Of a DNA stretch of 64,000 bases, positions 23,765-37,159 are shown in pieces. The stretch is from the NCBI RefSeq assembly GCF_027409185.1, contig NC_084469.1, positions 101,743,835 to 101,807,834 of the forward strand, in the 5' to 3' direction. Source of the stretch: Cynocephalus volans. Lineage: Eukaryota > Chordata > Mammalia > Dermoptera > Cynocephalidae. Numbering within the stretch: position 1 is the first letter of the stretch; every line of letters starts with the position of its first letter. Made by a program: the position numbers and the translations under genes. The notes under the pieces were generated by a model. That model was given only the letters and a program-made list of their open reading frames with translations. It did no database searches and was not told the origin of the DNA.

Positions 23765-24622
23765 TTTGTTTTCTTTTTTATTTTTATTTATTTTTGTTTA
23801 TAATTTTTTATTTTTTTAATTTTATTTTATTTTGTCAATATACAATGTGGTTGATTATTGTGGCCCATTACTGAAACATCCCTCCCAATAACCTCATATC
23901 TGTTTGCTTATCATATCAATTTCAAGGAATTGTAATTATTGTGTCTTCTTCCCTCACCGCCCAGTTTGTTTGTGTATTTATACATTTATTTTTAGCTCCC
24001 ACAAATAAGTGAGAAAGTGATATTTCTCTTTCTGTGCCTGACTTGTTTCACTTAACATGATTCTCTCTAGGTCCATCCATGTCATTGCAAATGGCAGTAT
24101 TTCATTCTTTTTTACAGCTGAGTAGTATTCCATTGTATAGATATACCACAGTTGCCATGTCCACCCATCTGATGATGGACATTTGGGCTGGGTCCAACTC
24201 TTAGCTATTGTAAATAGTGCTGCTATGAACATTGGAGAACAGGTATACCTTTGATTTGATGATTTCCATTCCTCTGGGTATATTCCCAGCAGTGGGATAT
24301 CTGGGTCATATGGTAGATCTATCTGCAATTGTTTGAGGAACCTCCATACCATTTTCCATAGAGGCTGCACTGTTTTGCAGTCCCACCAGCAATGTATGAG
24401 AGTTCCTTTTTCTCTGCGATCTCACCAGCATTTATCATTCACAGTCTTTTGGATATTAGCAATCCAATCTGGGGTGAGATGGTATCTCAGTGTAGTTTTG
24501 ATTTTCATTTCCCGAATGCTGAGTGATGTTGAGCATTTTTTCATGTGTCTGTTAGCCATTCGTGTATCTTCCTTTGAGAAATGCCTATTTAGCTCTTTTG
24601 CCCATTTTTTAATTGTAGTTTT
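23765..24622 (-). mobile_element. L1 3' end, 5'-truncated
   Basis: The poly-A tail appears as T-rich 23765-23840. The minus strand then reads 3' UTR and ORF2 C-terminus (130-codon frame at 23978-24370 with [12 protein letters not shown] and MEYYSAVKKNE blocks). It is relatively young. Confidence 0.85.
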
Positions 24623-25045
24623 AATTTGATATTCCTTACTGATTAATGATGGTGAGTATTTTCTCATGTGCCTGTTGGCCATTTGTATGACTTCTTTTGA
24701 GAAATGTCTGTTAAATTCCTTTGCTTATTTTTAAATTGGGTTATTTGCTTCTTTGATGTTGAGTTGTTTGAGTTCCTACATATTCTGAACATTAGTCCCT
24801 TGTCAGATGCATAGTGGGCAAATACTTTCTCCCATGCTGTTGGTTCTTTCTTCACTTTGTTGATTGTGTCCTTTGTTGTGCAAAACCTTTTTGGCTTGAT
24901 GAAGTCCTATTTATCTATTTTTTGCTTTTGTTGTCTTTCTTTGTACTCTTGTTCAAAAAAACATTGCCCAGTCCAGTTTCATATAGCATTTCCCCTATGT
25001 TTTCTTCTAGTAATTTCACAGTTTTGGTTCTTAACTTTAGGTCTT
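24623..25045 (-). mobile_element. Older L1 ORF2 fragment
   Basis: At about 24623 the L1 coordinates jump back: the block for CLLAI/SSFEK occurs again at 24655-24700, so this is a second, more diverged copy of the same ORF2 region. The younger L1 at 23765-24622 was probably inserted into it. Confidence 0.7.
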
Positions 25046-28000
25046 TAGGACCACTGGCCACACAAACCCTGAGTCAGCCATGCCAGAAAAGGCAGGTGCC
25101 GTGGGAACCCCAGCCCAGGCTGGTCCCTGTTGCCCAGAATTGGTAGTCCCTTCAGGATCCACACCAGACATCTCGGTGGAACAACTGAACCATGATATCC
25201 CCTGCAACAATGACTAAACACCAAAGGAAAGATACAAGAAATATGAAAAATCAAGAAATTACCTCACCACCAAAGGAAAATAATAAATCTTAAGCTCTAG
25301 ATCGTATAGAACAGAAAGTCCTTGAAATGACTGACAAGGAATTTCTAACAACAGTTCGAAGGAAACTAAATGAGATACAAGAAAACACAGTTGGACAACC
25401 CCATGAATTGAGAAAAAAATATACAGGTTCTGAAAGAAGAAATGCACAAAGAAATCAATGCCCTGAAAAAGAATGCAGCAGTGATTATGGAGCTGAAGGA
25501 TTCATACAACAAAATAAAGATCACAACACAGAGTCTAACCAGGAGGCTAGAAGAAGCAGAAGAGAGAATTTCTGACCTTGAAAACAGGCTTTTTGAATTA
25601 ACACAGGCAAACCAGAAAAAAGAAAAAGAATTTTAAAAATTGAAGAAAAGCTAAAAGAGATAACACACAACCTTAAGCACTCAAATATGTGAATATTGGG
25701 TATTCCAGAAGGGGAGGAAAAGGAAATGGCATTGAAAACATATTCTTTGAAATAATACCAGAAAACTTCCAAGGTATAAGGAAAGTCACAGATCTTCAGA
25801 TTCAGGAAGCCCAAAGATCCCCAGACATATTCAACCCAAAAAGGTCCTTTCCAAGACATGTCATAGTCAAACTGGCAAAACCCAAGACAAAGAGAGAATC
25901 TTAAAATCTGCAAGAGAGAAGTGGAAAGTGACCTATAAAGGAGCACTGATGAGACTAACACCACACTTTTAATCAGATACCCTAAAGGACAGAAAAAGGT
26001 GGGATGATATATTCAAAATACTAAAGGACAGAAATTGCCAGCCAAGAAAACTTTACCTAGCAAGGCTATCCTTCTGAAATGAAGGGCAAATAGTATATTT
26101 CTCAGACAAACAAAACCTGTGGGAGTTCCTACCAAACGACCAACCTTATAAGAAATTCTCAAGGAAGTACTAGGTTGGATACCTGAAAAACAACCATCGC
26201 TGTCATGAATATTCAAGAAAGAACAAAATCTAACAGTAAAACAAAAATGCTAACAATAAAGAGAAAAAAATAGTTTATCTACCTACCCAAGAAAGAAAGA
26301 AACACAGAAGACAAATGGAAAGTCAAAAAGAAAGGAACAAAAGTTACTTAAGACATCTAAACAAAAATTGATAAAATGCTAGGAGTAAATCAACACCTTT
26401 CAATAATAACTCTGAATGTAAAGGGAGGGATTAAATTCCCCAATCAAAAGACACAGAGTGACTGACTGGATTAAAAACATGGACACAACAATATGCCACC
26501 TTCAGGACACACATAGACTAAGAGGGAAAGGATGGAAAAGGATATACCATGCAAATAGTAATGAAAAATGAGCTGGATTAGCTATTCTTATATCAGATAA
26601 AATAGGCTTTAAACTAAATTCTATAAAAAGAGATAAAGAAGGCCACTATATAATGATAAAAGGATCCATCCATCAAGAAGACATAACAATCATAAACATA
26701 TATGCACCCAAAGTTGGAGAAGCCAGATTTATAAAGCAAACACTATTAGATCTAAAGAATAAGATAAACATAACACCATAATAGTGGGGGACCTGAACAC
26801 TTCACTCTCAAAATTGAACACATTATCTAGGCAAAAAGTCAATAGAGAAACACAAGACCTAACAACCCTTTAGAACAATTAGACTTAGCAGATATCTACA
26901 GAACATTCCATCCAACAACCTCAGAATACTCATTCTTCTCATCAGCACATGGAACATTCTCCAGGATAGACTACATGTTAGGTCACAAATCAAGTCTCTA
27001 CAAATTCAAAAATATTGGAATTATTCCATACATTTTTTCAGATCACAATGGATTAAATTTAGAAATCAATAACAAATGAAACTCTGGAAACTATGCAAAC
27101 ACATGGAAATAAAATAACTTTCTACTTAATTACATATGAACCCAAGAAGAAATTAAACAGGAGATCAAAAAATTTCTTGAAACTAATGAAAATAATGACA
27201 CATCATACCAAACCATGTGGGGTACTGCAAAAGCAGCACTAAGGGGGAAATTTATCATATTAAATGCTTACTTCAGAGGAATGGAAAGATGGCAAGTAAA
27301 CAACCTAACATTTCATTTTAAAGACTTAGAAAAGCAAGAACAATCCTAACACAAAGTTAGTAGGCAAAAAGAAGTAATTAAGATAACAGCAGAACTAAAT
27401 GAAATAGAAACCAAAAAAATGGTGCAAAAGATCAATGAAAGAAAAAATTGGTTTTTAGAAAAGATAAATAAAATTGAGAAACCATTAGCAACTCTAACTA
27501 AGAAGAGAAGACCCAAATAACAAAAATTAGAAATGAAAAAGGTGATATTACAACTGATACCTCAGAAATACAATGAGCCATTAGAAACTACTATAAACAA
27601 CTATATGGCAACAAATCTGTAAATCTGGAGGAAGAGGACAAATTTCTGGAAACATACAAACTACCAAAACTGAATCAAGATGATGTAAAAAATCTGAACA
27701 GGCCAATAACAGTAAAATAAATTGAAGCTGTTATCAGAAGTCTCCCAACAATGAAAAGCCCTGGAACAGATGGATTCACTGCAGAGTTCCACCAAACCTT
27801 CAAAGAGGAATAGATACCAATTCTCTAAAAAATACTCCAAAAGATTGAAATAGAGGCCACTCTCTCAAACTCATTATATGAGGCAAACAACACGCGGATA
27901 CCAAAACCAGACAAAGATATATTAAAAGAAAACTACAGGCCAATATCGTTGATGAATATAGACCCAAAAATAATCAATAAAATACTAGTTAACAGAATAC

Positions 28001-30385
28001 AACAACAAACACAAAATTATACACCAAAATAAAGTGGGATTCGTCCCAGTGATGTAAGCTTGGTTCAACATATGCAAATCAATGAGTGTGGTAAAGCACA
28101 TCAATAAAAGCAAAGACAAAAACCATATGATCATCTCTATAGACACTGAAAAAGCATCTGACAAAATTCAACATTCCTTCATGATAAAGACTCTCTACAA
28201 CTTAGGTATGGATGAAAAGTATCTCAAATCAATTTAAGCCATAAATGATAAGCCTACTTCCAATATCATCCTGAATGGGGAAAAGCTGTAAGTGTTTCCC
28301 TTAAGAACAGGAACTAGACAAGAATACTCACTCTCACCACTCCTATTCAACATAGTGTTGGAAGTATTAGCCAGAGCAATCAGAGAAGAGAAGGAAACAA
28401 AGGGCATCCAGATTGGAAAAGATAAACTCAAACTGTCAATGTTTGCAGATGGTATGTTCCTATGTATTGAACAGGCTAAAGCCTCTACCAATAAACTCTT
28501 AGAGTTGATAAATGACTTCAGCAAACTTGCAGGTTACAAAATCAACACAAAAAATCAACAGCATTTCTATACTCCAACAGTGAACATGCAGAAAAACAAA
28601 TCAAGAAATCTAGCCCATTTACAATAGCCACCAAAAAAATAAAATATTTAGGAATAAAGTTAACCAAGGATGTGAATAAACTCTATGAAGAGAACTGCAA
28701 ACCACTGTTGAGAGAAACTAAAGAGAATACAAAAAGATGGAAAGATATCCCATGCTCTTGGAACAGAAGAATTAACATTGTGAAAATGTCCGTACTACAC
28801 AAAGTGATCTACAGATTCAATGCAATCTCCATCAAACTTCCAATGACATTTTTATCAGAAATGGGAAAAACTATCCAGACAGTTGTATAGAAAAACAAAA
28901 GACCATGCATACCCAAAGCAATCCTGAGCAAAAAAAATAAAGCTGGAGGCATAACACTACCTGATTTTTACTATACTACAAAGCTATAATAACCAAAACA
29001 ACATGATACTGGCATAAAAAGAGACACACAGATCAATGGAATGGAATGGAGAACGCTGAAATCAACTCATACACCTACAGACATTCGATTTTTGACAAAG
29101 GCACAAAGTCTCCTCACTGGGGAAGAGACTTCCTCTTCAGCAAATGGTGCTGGGGAAACTGGATATTCATATGTAGGAGAATGAAACTAGACCTGTATCT
29201 CTCACTATATCCCAAAATCAACACAAAATGGATTAAAGAATTAAATATACATCCTGAAACATTAAAACCCCTTAAAGAAAACATAGGGGAAAAACTCCAG
29301 GAAGTAGGAGTAGTTACAGACTTCATGAATATGACCCCAAAAGCACAGGCAACTAAAGGAAAAATAAACAAATGGGATTATATCAGACTAAAAATCCTTC
29401 TTCACAGCAAAAGAAACAATCAACAGAGTGAAAAGACAACCAAGAGGGAGAAAATATTTGCAAAATATACATCTGACAAAGTATTAATATCCACAATATA
29501 CAAGGAACTCAAACAACTTTACAGCAAATAAACAAATAACCCAATTAAACAATGGGCAAAGGAACTGGAGAGGCATTTCTCAAGTGAAGATATACAAATG
29601 GCCAAAAGACAAATGAAAAAAGGCTCAAGATCACCCAGCATTTGGGAAATGCAGATCAAAACCACTTTGAGACACCATCTCATTCCAGTTAGGATGGCTA
29701 ATATCCAAAAGACTGAGAATGATAAATGCTGGTGAGGTTGCAGAGAGAAAGGAACTCTCATACACGGTTGGAGGGTCTTTAAAATGGCACATCCTTTATG
29801 GAAAATGGTATGGAATTTCATGAAACAATTACAGATAGATCTACCATAAGACCCAATGATTCCTCTACTGGAAATATACCCAGAGGAAAGGAAATCATCA
29901 TGCCAAAGGGATACCCCTACTCCCGTGTGTATTGCAGCACTAATTACATTAGCCAAGAGTTGGAACCAGCACAAATGTTCATTATCAGATAAATGGATAA
30001 GGAAACTGGTATATCCACACAATGGAATACTACTGTGCTATAAAAAAGAATGAAATACTAGCATTCGCGACAACACGGATGGACTTAGAGAAAATTGTAT
30101 TAAGTGAAACAAGTCAGGCACCAAAAGAGAAATACCACATGTTCTCAATTATTTGTGGGAGCCAAAAATAAATAAATATACAAACATATAAAGGGTAGGG
30201 GGTGAAGAATACACAACACTCACAATTACTTGAACTTGTTAAGACAAGTGAGCAGATATGATGTAGCGGGTGTGGGGGGAGTGGAGAGAGGGAGGGGTGA
30301 AAGACGAATGGGTAAAGGGACATGAAAATCACCTACAATGTATATTGATAAGTTTAAATAATAAATAAATAAATAAATAAATAAA
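25046..30385 (+). mobile_element. Near full-length decayed L1
   Basis: Begins in the late 5' UTR. ORF1 starts at ATG 25210 (coiled-coil and nucleic-acid-binding blocks such as IQEAQRSPDIFNPKRSFPRH near 25800) and ORF2 at ATG 26376, with endonuclease, RT (28292-28627) and C-terminal (29046-29531) stretches. The tail ends in an ATAA-rich run to 30385. Many stops and shifts break both frames, and the RT catalytic FADD reads FADG (MFADGM near 28440), so it cannot be active. It abuts the minus-strand L1 head to head. Confidence 0.92.
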
Positions 30386-31262
30386 TGAAGAATCAGGGAA
30401 ACAGCACATCACCAGAGAGACAAAATAGACAGTGAGCAAGCCTAAATTGATGGAGATTTGTGAACTGTCTGACAATGAATTCAAAATAACTGTTTTAAGG
30501 AAACTCAGAAACTTCAAGAAAACACAGAGAAACAATTCAACAAAATGAGAAAATCAATAACTGAACAGAATAAGAAGTTTAACACAGATTGAGTTCCAAA
30601 GGAAAGGAAATCAGTGTGTCTAGAATGTATTCCCATGTTTATTGCAGCACTATTCACACTGGCCAAGACATGGAAAGAACGTAAGAGTTCATCAACTGAT
30701 GGATGGATGAAGAAAATGTGGGAGATGTGCACAATGGAATACTATTCAGCCTTTAAAAAGTAAACAAATATATACCTTCTCATTTTAAACAACATGTATG
30801 AACTTGGAGGACACTATGTTAAATGAAATAAGCCAGGCAAGGATAGACATCTATTGCATGATCTCACTCATATGTGGATTCTGAAAGAGTTAATCTTACA
30901 TAAATAGAGAATATAGTAGTGGTTGTCAGAGGCTGGGGCAGTTGTGGCGAGCAGAGTTGGGGAGATGTTGGTCAAAGGATACAAAATTACAGTTAAATAA
31001 AAGGAATAAATTAAAGAGCTCTGTGGTACATTACAGTGACTATACTTAATGACAACATATTGTATTCTTGAAAAATGCTGAGAGAATGATGTTAATTGTT
31101 CTCACCACAAAAATAATAACTATGTGAGGTAATACGTATGTTAACCAGCTGCATTTAACCATTCTACAACATATATATACTTCAAACTTCAACACATCAC
31201 GTTGAACACATTTAATACATACAATTTAATTTGTCAATTAAAAAATAAATGCATAAATCTGA
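30386..31262 (+). mobile_element. Ancient L1 remnant: ORF1 piece joined to ORF2 end and 3' UTR
   Basis: 30390-30590 carries an ORF1-like block (DNEFKITVLRK). 30595-30880 is the ORF2 C-terminus and 30890-31262 an L1M 3' UTR (TCTCACCACAAAAATAATAAC) with an A-rich end. Most of ORF2 is absent. Confidence 0.65.
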
Positions 31263-33130
31263 AAAAAAATGAGAGAATATTTTTTCTAAAAAACTTATTT
31301 GCCCCATAACATTGTGAGAACCAATTGATCCACAAAATATCCAAATATTTTTCAAAAGAGGCACATCACAGAAAGATTATTCCTGAGCATGTTTCCTTGT
31401 AGAGATTAGACTTTCCTTAAGGAAAACCTTGAGACTTTTGAATCAAACTAAATAAAAGAGAGTCTCTCCTTGGAGGGAATAAATTCATCTCGTCCTACTG
31501 CTGCCTACACAGATGCAAAATTGACAGAAAGTTTTTCATTCTACTATGGTCTTTTTACCCCAAGGGAGCTAAACTGTTTGGAAAATACAAAGAAAATAGA
31601 ACAATTTATTTAATGAAGTGCTCTGAGAATTCAACCCCTGAGATGCTGGAAACTTTAAACATGCCCCTTAACTGTAATGCACTAATCCCAACCTGTGTGA
31701 AAATTAGGCTTTTCTGATTTTCTTAGTGATGTCAGAGACACAGGTATTTGAATTTATCAGGGGAAGAATACGACAATAACTTCAAGCTCACACGACAGAG
31801 TCACACTCATATTCAAAGCTTACTGCAAAGGAAAAGTACATACAGGAGGTGTGCAGGTGACCTCACCAATGAGGACCACCCTGTGAATTCTTAGGAAAGG
31901 GTTTATATGTTGTTCTGGGATGGAGGTGTTCCTCCGTCTTAACTGAGGGAGGAATATTCAAGGAAAAAGGGGGATAAAGAGGGGCTTGTGTACCTCTTTG
32001 CTTGAATTTCTGAGAATCAAAGAAAATGGGCATTTTGGGGGTGCTTTTGTGAGTGTAAGCTCTTTTCTGAGAATCAAAGAATAAGGGGTTGGTATAATTT
32101 GTGGTTTTGTTTCCTGCTCAGAAAAACACAAGGCTCCAAAGAAGAGTGAGCTGATTGGTAAGGTGGTTAAGGTGTTGCTAGCTGTGTCAGCTTGAGCAGC
32201 CTGAATATCTATAATCAGCCTACCTGGGGCAAGTGCCTGCTCAATCCTACCTCACGAGGAATAGATCATGGAGAACAGAAAGGTTCAATGACAATCATTA
32301 TAGAGTCAGTGTGACCCAGCAAGACATGGTGGAGTTAGAAGAAAAATTGAAGAGAAAGTGGATACTAGGCTTTATGTTTAGGATAATAAGAGTGGGAGAG
32401 TCCCATATTTATTTAATCTATGATGGTGAAGTCGCTGTACATTGAAAGTTCTTTAGTTTCCACTGAAACCAGTCTTTTCCAGCTCTTGTTCTGATTCTTT
32501 CTCTCACTCTTTGGAATCTAGAGTCTCTCTCCGACTTGAGTTCTTCTCTGGAGAGTCTTCAATCTCCTTCACTCTTCCGTATAAATCATAGGCTTTTGTT
32601 GAACTTCCTGCATCTAAATATTCATTCATCAAGTACTCACTGAAGATCTATGAGACACAAGGTATTGTCTATTTTGTTCTTAATGTGATTGGATTTTTCT
32701 GTTATATTCCCTACCTATTTTTACTGGCAAGTTTGACTTACTGTTAGCCCTTATTAGTTCCATATTGTTATAATCATGTTTCACCTTAGTGTCTATGATA
32801 TTATCTATAAATAACACAATTATTTCTAATGCTCATCACTCAGTCCAATTCTCTTTACCAGTATTACTAATCCCTCTAAACATTCAGGAAATTATCAGAT
32901 GATGGAAGTTGGAGTAGACTTCCTTGGTGTGTTCACAAATTTAACACAAATATGTTAGTGTTTTAAGTTAGCATAGCCTGTTGGCTGTAAAACTATCATT
33001 TTTTATTGGGTTAAGAAATTGTCCTTGGTTTCTTTGTTTACCAAGAGTTCTGCCCTGACTTCTGAACATGGTAGTGGCTGTTATATTTTCTCGAGTATAT
33101 TTTCTGTATGTGACTATGGTTATGATTTCT
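31263..33130. other. Unclassified AT-rich sequence
   Basis: No gene recognised. A 70-codon frame at 32233-32445 has no recognisable features. Confidence 0.5.
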
Positions 33131-33900
33131 CTTCATGGATGAATTATGTGCCCATGATGTGGGGGCCAGATTCATACTGGCAGCACACCCATTACCACAA
33201 ATTACATTTGTACCCCTTGTGCCCCACCCAATTATCCACAACCACCCTTCCCCTCCCCCCCACTCCACTTTGTAACTCAAGGAATGTTCTCTCCCTCTGC
33301 AAATCCAACACACTACTGTGGTCTTTCTTTCCTTTCTTCTTTCTCTCTTAGCTCCCAAATATGAGTGAGCACATGTGGTATTTATCCCTCTATGCTTTGC
33401 TTGTTTCACTCAACGTAAGTCTCTCCAGGTTCATCCATGTTGTTTCAAATGGGAGTATTTCATTTTTTTAATGGCAGAGTAGTATTCCATGGTGTATATA
33501 TACCACAGTTTCCTTATCCAATCGTCCATCAATGGACATTTAAGTTGGTTCCATGTCTTGGCTATTGTAAACAGAGCTGCAATGAACATGGGAGTGCAGG
33601 TGTCCCTTCAACGTGATGATTATCATTCCTCTGGGTATATACCCAGAATTGGGATTGCTGGATAATATGGAAGATCCATCTGTAGTGGTTTGAGAAAACT
33701 CCATACCATTTTCCATAGTGGTTGTATTAGTACATACAAAATTAGTTTATAGTCCCACCAACAGTGTAGGAGTGTTCCGTTCTCTCCATACCCTTGCCAG
33801 CATTTGTTATTTACCATCTTTTTGATTATTGGTAGTCTAATTGAGGTGATATAGCAATTGTAGTTTTAATTTGCATTTCCCTGATGACCAGTGATGTCAA
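33130..33900 (-). mobile_element. Old L1 3' UTR and ORF2 end
   Basis: Minus strand: 3' UTR (33130-33350), then the ORF2 C-terminus to about 33900 (LLHCWWDYK and ILGIYPEE blocks near 33620-33800). It belongs to the same subfamily as the fragment at 60560-60925. Confidence 0.8.
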
Positions 33901-34469
33901 TACCTTCCCAGACTAAATTGATCATCAATAATATGTTCAGTCTTTAATTAATTAACAAACATTCAATAGACATTAGTAATACTGACTGTTTTTCTCTCAT
34001 GGAGAACATAAACATTTACTTTCAAACCTTAAATTTGCCTTTTATTTTTTCTTGGATGGTTCAATTTATAAGTTTGGAATATTTTTAGTCAGATACATCC
34101 ATCATATATTTTGGCAATTAGCTCTGCTGATTTTAATACAATATATCCCCACTCAAGAGAATGTACACATTAGGACACATTCTCACACATACCTTGTCTT
34201 TTACATTAATTATTGTTTGCTTTTGCTTTCTCCTCTTATATACGTGGTCACCAGGCTTTTTCCTCTCCTTGGAAAAACCCATCTGGCAGACTGTCTCTGG
34301 AAGAGGGACCATAGGAATCTTCACTAATTAGCAGTGCTTTATGAACATCAAAAGAGCTAACACACCTGTTGTGTTTTAATGATCAGAATTCTATTCTTCC
34401 TGACTGTTCCAGCTTCAGGGGGATATTGAGAAATGATAGCCATGCAGGATTGATTATTGTGATGTTTAG
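33901..34469. other. Unclassified AT-rich sequence
   Basis: Nothing recognised. Confidence 0.5.
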
Positions 34470-34735
34470 AACAGAAGCTCACATGTTTTAAGTGCCCACT
34501 GTATGTCACAGGAACCACACTAAAAAAAAAGCGCACGCATCATCTCATTTAATTCACTCTTCAGTCTTACAGTGTAGGGATATTTACTGTTCTCATTGTG
34601 GAGACGTGGTTTGTGCAACTAAGAAAGATTAAATAAATTTATTAAGGTCAAATAGATGGTCAGTTGGTGAACCAAAATTTTATTCTAGTAAGTCTGATCC
34701 AAGAAATCATTTTCTAAACCACAGCTCTATACTGC
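34470..34735 (+). mobile_element. MIR SINE
   Basis: Follows MIR throughout: the CCACTGTATGTCACAGGA-type block, then CATCTCATTTAATTCACTCT, TATTTACTGTTCTCATTGTG and AGTTGGTGAACCAAA. An ancient mammalian SINE. Confidence 0.8.
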
Positions 34736-34784
34736 ACATTGGGAGAGTTGCATATCAAAATAATTGTCATAAAAATAACATAAT

Positions 34785-34970
34785 CATAACAGTAATAATA
34801 GCAGCTATCATTCATCAATATGCCTACAGTGCCCAAAGGTATTGTAAGCCCCACAAAAAAGGTAATAAGAATAATCAAGTTTTTAGAAAGAAAAAATAGG
34901 CTCTGAGAGTTAACTGTCACAGCATTAGGAAGAATCAGTTCACAAAATAAAGGTTTAAATTTTGAATTAA
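34785..34970 (+). mobile_element. Second MIR SINE, more diverged
   Basis: Contains TAATAGCAGCTATCATTCATC and TAGGCTCTGAGAGTTAACTG, in MIR order, just after the first MIR. Confidence 0.6.
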
Positions 34971-35363
34971 AAATTCATGTCAATCACTATTGTAGAGCTA
35001 CTAGAATGAAGTAGAGAAATTAATTTCCAATTATTTTGAAAGAATCACATAAATAAAGAAATTAATTTCTGTTCTTAGATTCAAATAGGAGATTTAGAAC
35101 TAGTGAGTAGAAGATAAAGGGAGATTTCTGTTAAATTAAAACAAAAACCAAACAACAAAAAACACACTGAAACACTGAATACACCTTTGAAATGGAATTG
35201 GGCTGCCACTTGGCTGAGTGAATCACTGTCACTAATAGGACTTACAGAGCTTAAAGGACGTTCATCCAAGGGTGACATTGTGAAGTGATCACTAGCTGAG
35301 GTGTCAGTTGGCTGCTCATTGAAGGTTGCTTTTGCCTCCTTCCCCAGAAGACACCCCAGCAAC

Positions 35364-36302
35364 ATGGAAGCAGAAAACTACACAGAAGTATCAGGATTCT
35401 TCCTCCTGGGCTTTTCAGAAGATCCTGAGCTGCAGCCCTTTCTCTTTGGACTGTTCCTGTCCATGTACCTGGTCACTGTGCTCGGGAACCTGCTCATCAT
35501 CCTGGCCATCAGCTCTGACTCCCACCTCCACACCCCCATGTATTTCTTCCTCTCCATCCTGTCCTTTGTTGACATCTGTTTCACCTCCACCACGGTCCCA
35601 AAGATGCTGGTGAACATCCAGGCACAGAGCAAAGACATCTCCTATGCAGGGTGCCTCACACAGATGTACTTTTTCATGATGTTTGGTGGACTAGATAATT
35701 TTCTACTGACTGTGATGGCCTATGACCGGTTCGTGGCCATCTGCCACCCCCTGCAGTACATGGTCATCATGAACCCCCGCCTTTGCATCCTGTTGGTTCT
35801 GATGTCTTGGTTCATCATTTTCTGGGTAGCCCTGGCTCACATTCTACTGATGATCCGGTTGACCTTCTGTACAGACACTGTGATTCCACATTTCTTCTGT
35901 GAACTGGCTCAGCTTCTCAAGGTGGCCTGCTCTGATACCCTCATCAATAACCTCTTTGTGTATGTGATGACTGCACCGCTGTGTCTGTTTCCCATCACGG
36001 GGATCCTCTTCTCATACTCGAAGATTGTCTCCTCTTTAATGAAGATGTCTTCCACTGCAGGCAAGTATAAAGCATTTTCTACCTGTGGCTCTCACCTCTC
36101 TGTGGTCTTCTTGTTTTATGGAACATCACTTGGGGTCTACCTGAGTTCTGCTGTGACCTATTCTTCCCAGGGAAGCTCAGTCACCTCAGTGATGTACACT
36201 GTGGTCACCCCCATGCTGAACCCCTTCATCTACAGCCTGAGGAACAAGGATGTGAAGGGGGCCCTGGGAAGACTCCTCAGCAGAGCAGCCTCTTGTCCAT
36301 GA
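35364..36302 (+). CDS. OR7D4-like: Olfactory receptor family 7, OR7D-like
   Basis: Intact 312-codon seven-transmembrane odorant receptor. Residue marks: N-glycosylation NYT at 5-7, GN 41-42 (TM1), LHTPMY 55-60, Cys97 for the disulfide to loop 2, [10 protein letters not shown] 118-127 (TM3/loop), loop-2 cysteines 169, 179 and 189, SY 217-218 (TM5), [10 protein letters not shown] 236-245 (TM6), [12 protein letters not shown] 283-294 (TM7). The SWFIIFW and HILLM segments and the C-terminal LLSRAASCP end closely recall human OR7D4 and OR7D2. The Met at residue 22 of the longer open frame is chosen because it matches the MEAEN start of OR7 proteins; a pyrimidine-rich acceptor ends at 35347, 16 bases before it, indicating an upstream noncoding exon. 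An L1 insertion begins 76 bp after the stop codon, in the probable 3' UTR. Ligand cannot be told from sequence. Confidence 0.95.
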   Translation: MEAENYTEVSGFFLLGFSEDPELQPFLFGLFLSMYLVTVLGNLLIILAISSDSHLHTPMYFFLSILSFVDICFTSTTVPKMLVNIQAQSKDISYAGCLTQMYFFMMFGGLDNFLLTVMAYDRFVAICHPLQYMVIMNPRLCILLVLMSWFIIFWVALAHILLMIRLTFCTDTVIPHFFCELAQLLKVACSDTLINNLFVYVMTAPLCLFPITGILFSYSKIVSSLMKMSSTAGKYKAFSTCGSHLSVVFLFYGTSLGVYLSSAVTYSSQGSSVTSVMYTVVTPMLNPFIYSLRNKDVKGALGRLLSRAASCP

Positions 36303-36378
36303 AGCGTCACTGATCTCAGAACTAAGTGGACATTGTGGGCTGCACAGGCAAATGTTGTGAATTTAAATATCCTGGCTC

Positions 36379-36788
36379 CCAATCCTACTTCCTGGAGTTT
36401 TTCCCCTATGTGTTCTTTAAGGAGTTTTATTGTTTCAGCATGCATATTTAATTCCTTAATCCATTTTGAGTTGATTTTAGTATATGGTGAGACGTATGGG
36501 TCTATGTTCATTCTCCTGCATATGGATATCCAGTTTTCCCAGCACCATTTGCTGAAGAGGCAGTCCCTTCCCCAATGTGCAGACTTGGTGCCTTTGTCAA
36601 AGATCAGATGGCTGTAGGTGTGTGGGTTCGTTTCTGGATTCTCTATTCTATTCCTTGAACTTGTTAAGACAAACAGATATAATGTTGATGGCCAGGACTG
36701 GGGAGAGGTAGGGGGACGGAGGATTCCATAAAGGGACACGAAAATCAACTACATAGTATATTGATAAAAAATAATAATATATATATAT
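36379..36788 (+). mobile_element. Twin-primed short L1 in OR 3' flank, with target duplication
   Basis: 36379-36652 is minus-strand L1 ORF2 (LDPYLSP/KLLKEHIGEKLQEVG region). At about 36653 it switches to plus 3' UTR and ends in an AT-rich tail. The flanks ATATCCTGGCTC (36367-36378) and ATATTCTGGCTC (36789-36800) form a 12-bp target duplication with one difference. Confidence 0.88.
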
Positions 36789-36855
36789 ATATTCTGGCTC
36801 TTTTTTCACCTAAAAGACATGCCTTCCTTTTCTATTTCCATAGCAGCTCTGTTTC

Positions 36856-36884
36856 TGTGTGTGCGCGCGCGCGTGTGTGTGTAT
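36856..36884. repeat. Alternating (TG)(CG)(TG) tract
   Basis: 29 bases of strictly alternating purine and pyrimidine with a CG core, a sequence type able to form Z-DNA. Confidence 0.95.
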
Positions 36885-37159
36885 TTGTTTCTTTTGAACA
36901 GTTTCTTCTGTAATTCCTTTTTGACTTTTCTTCCCTACATGCTGCATATTAAGCTTCATCTATGAAACTTACAACTATTCCTCAGATTTCTAAATTGATA
37001 TGTAAAGCTTTTTTTATATCAAGTACTAATATGGTCTTTCCAAAATTAACCCATTAAACATTGTTCTTCTTCTTAGTTTTTTGTTTCTTTGTTTTGTTTT
37101 TTGTGGTCTTTTTCCCCCCTAAAATAATTAGAATAAAAAATCATACAACAGTCAAAACA

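Noticed and set aside
32233-32445. 70-codon open frame
   Set aside because: Short, without recognisable features, in AT-rich unclassified DNA.
35301-35363. 21-codon N-terminal extension of the OR7D-like gene
   Set aside because: A pyrimidine-rich acceptor at 35347 lies inside it, and OR7 proteins start at the MEAEN Met, so it is probably intron and 5' UTR.
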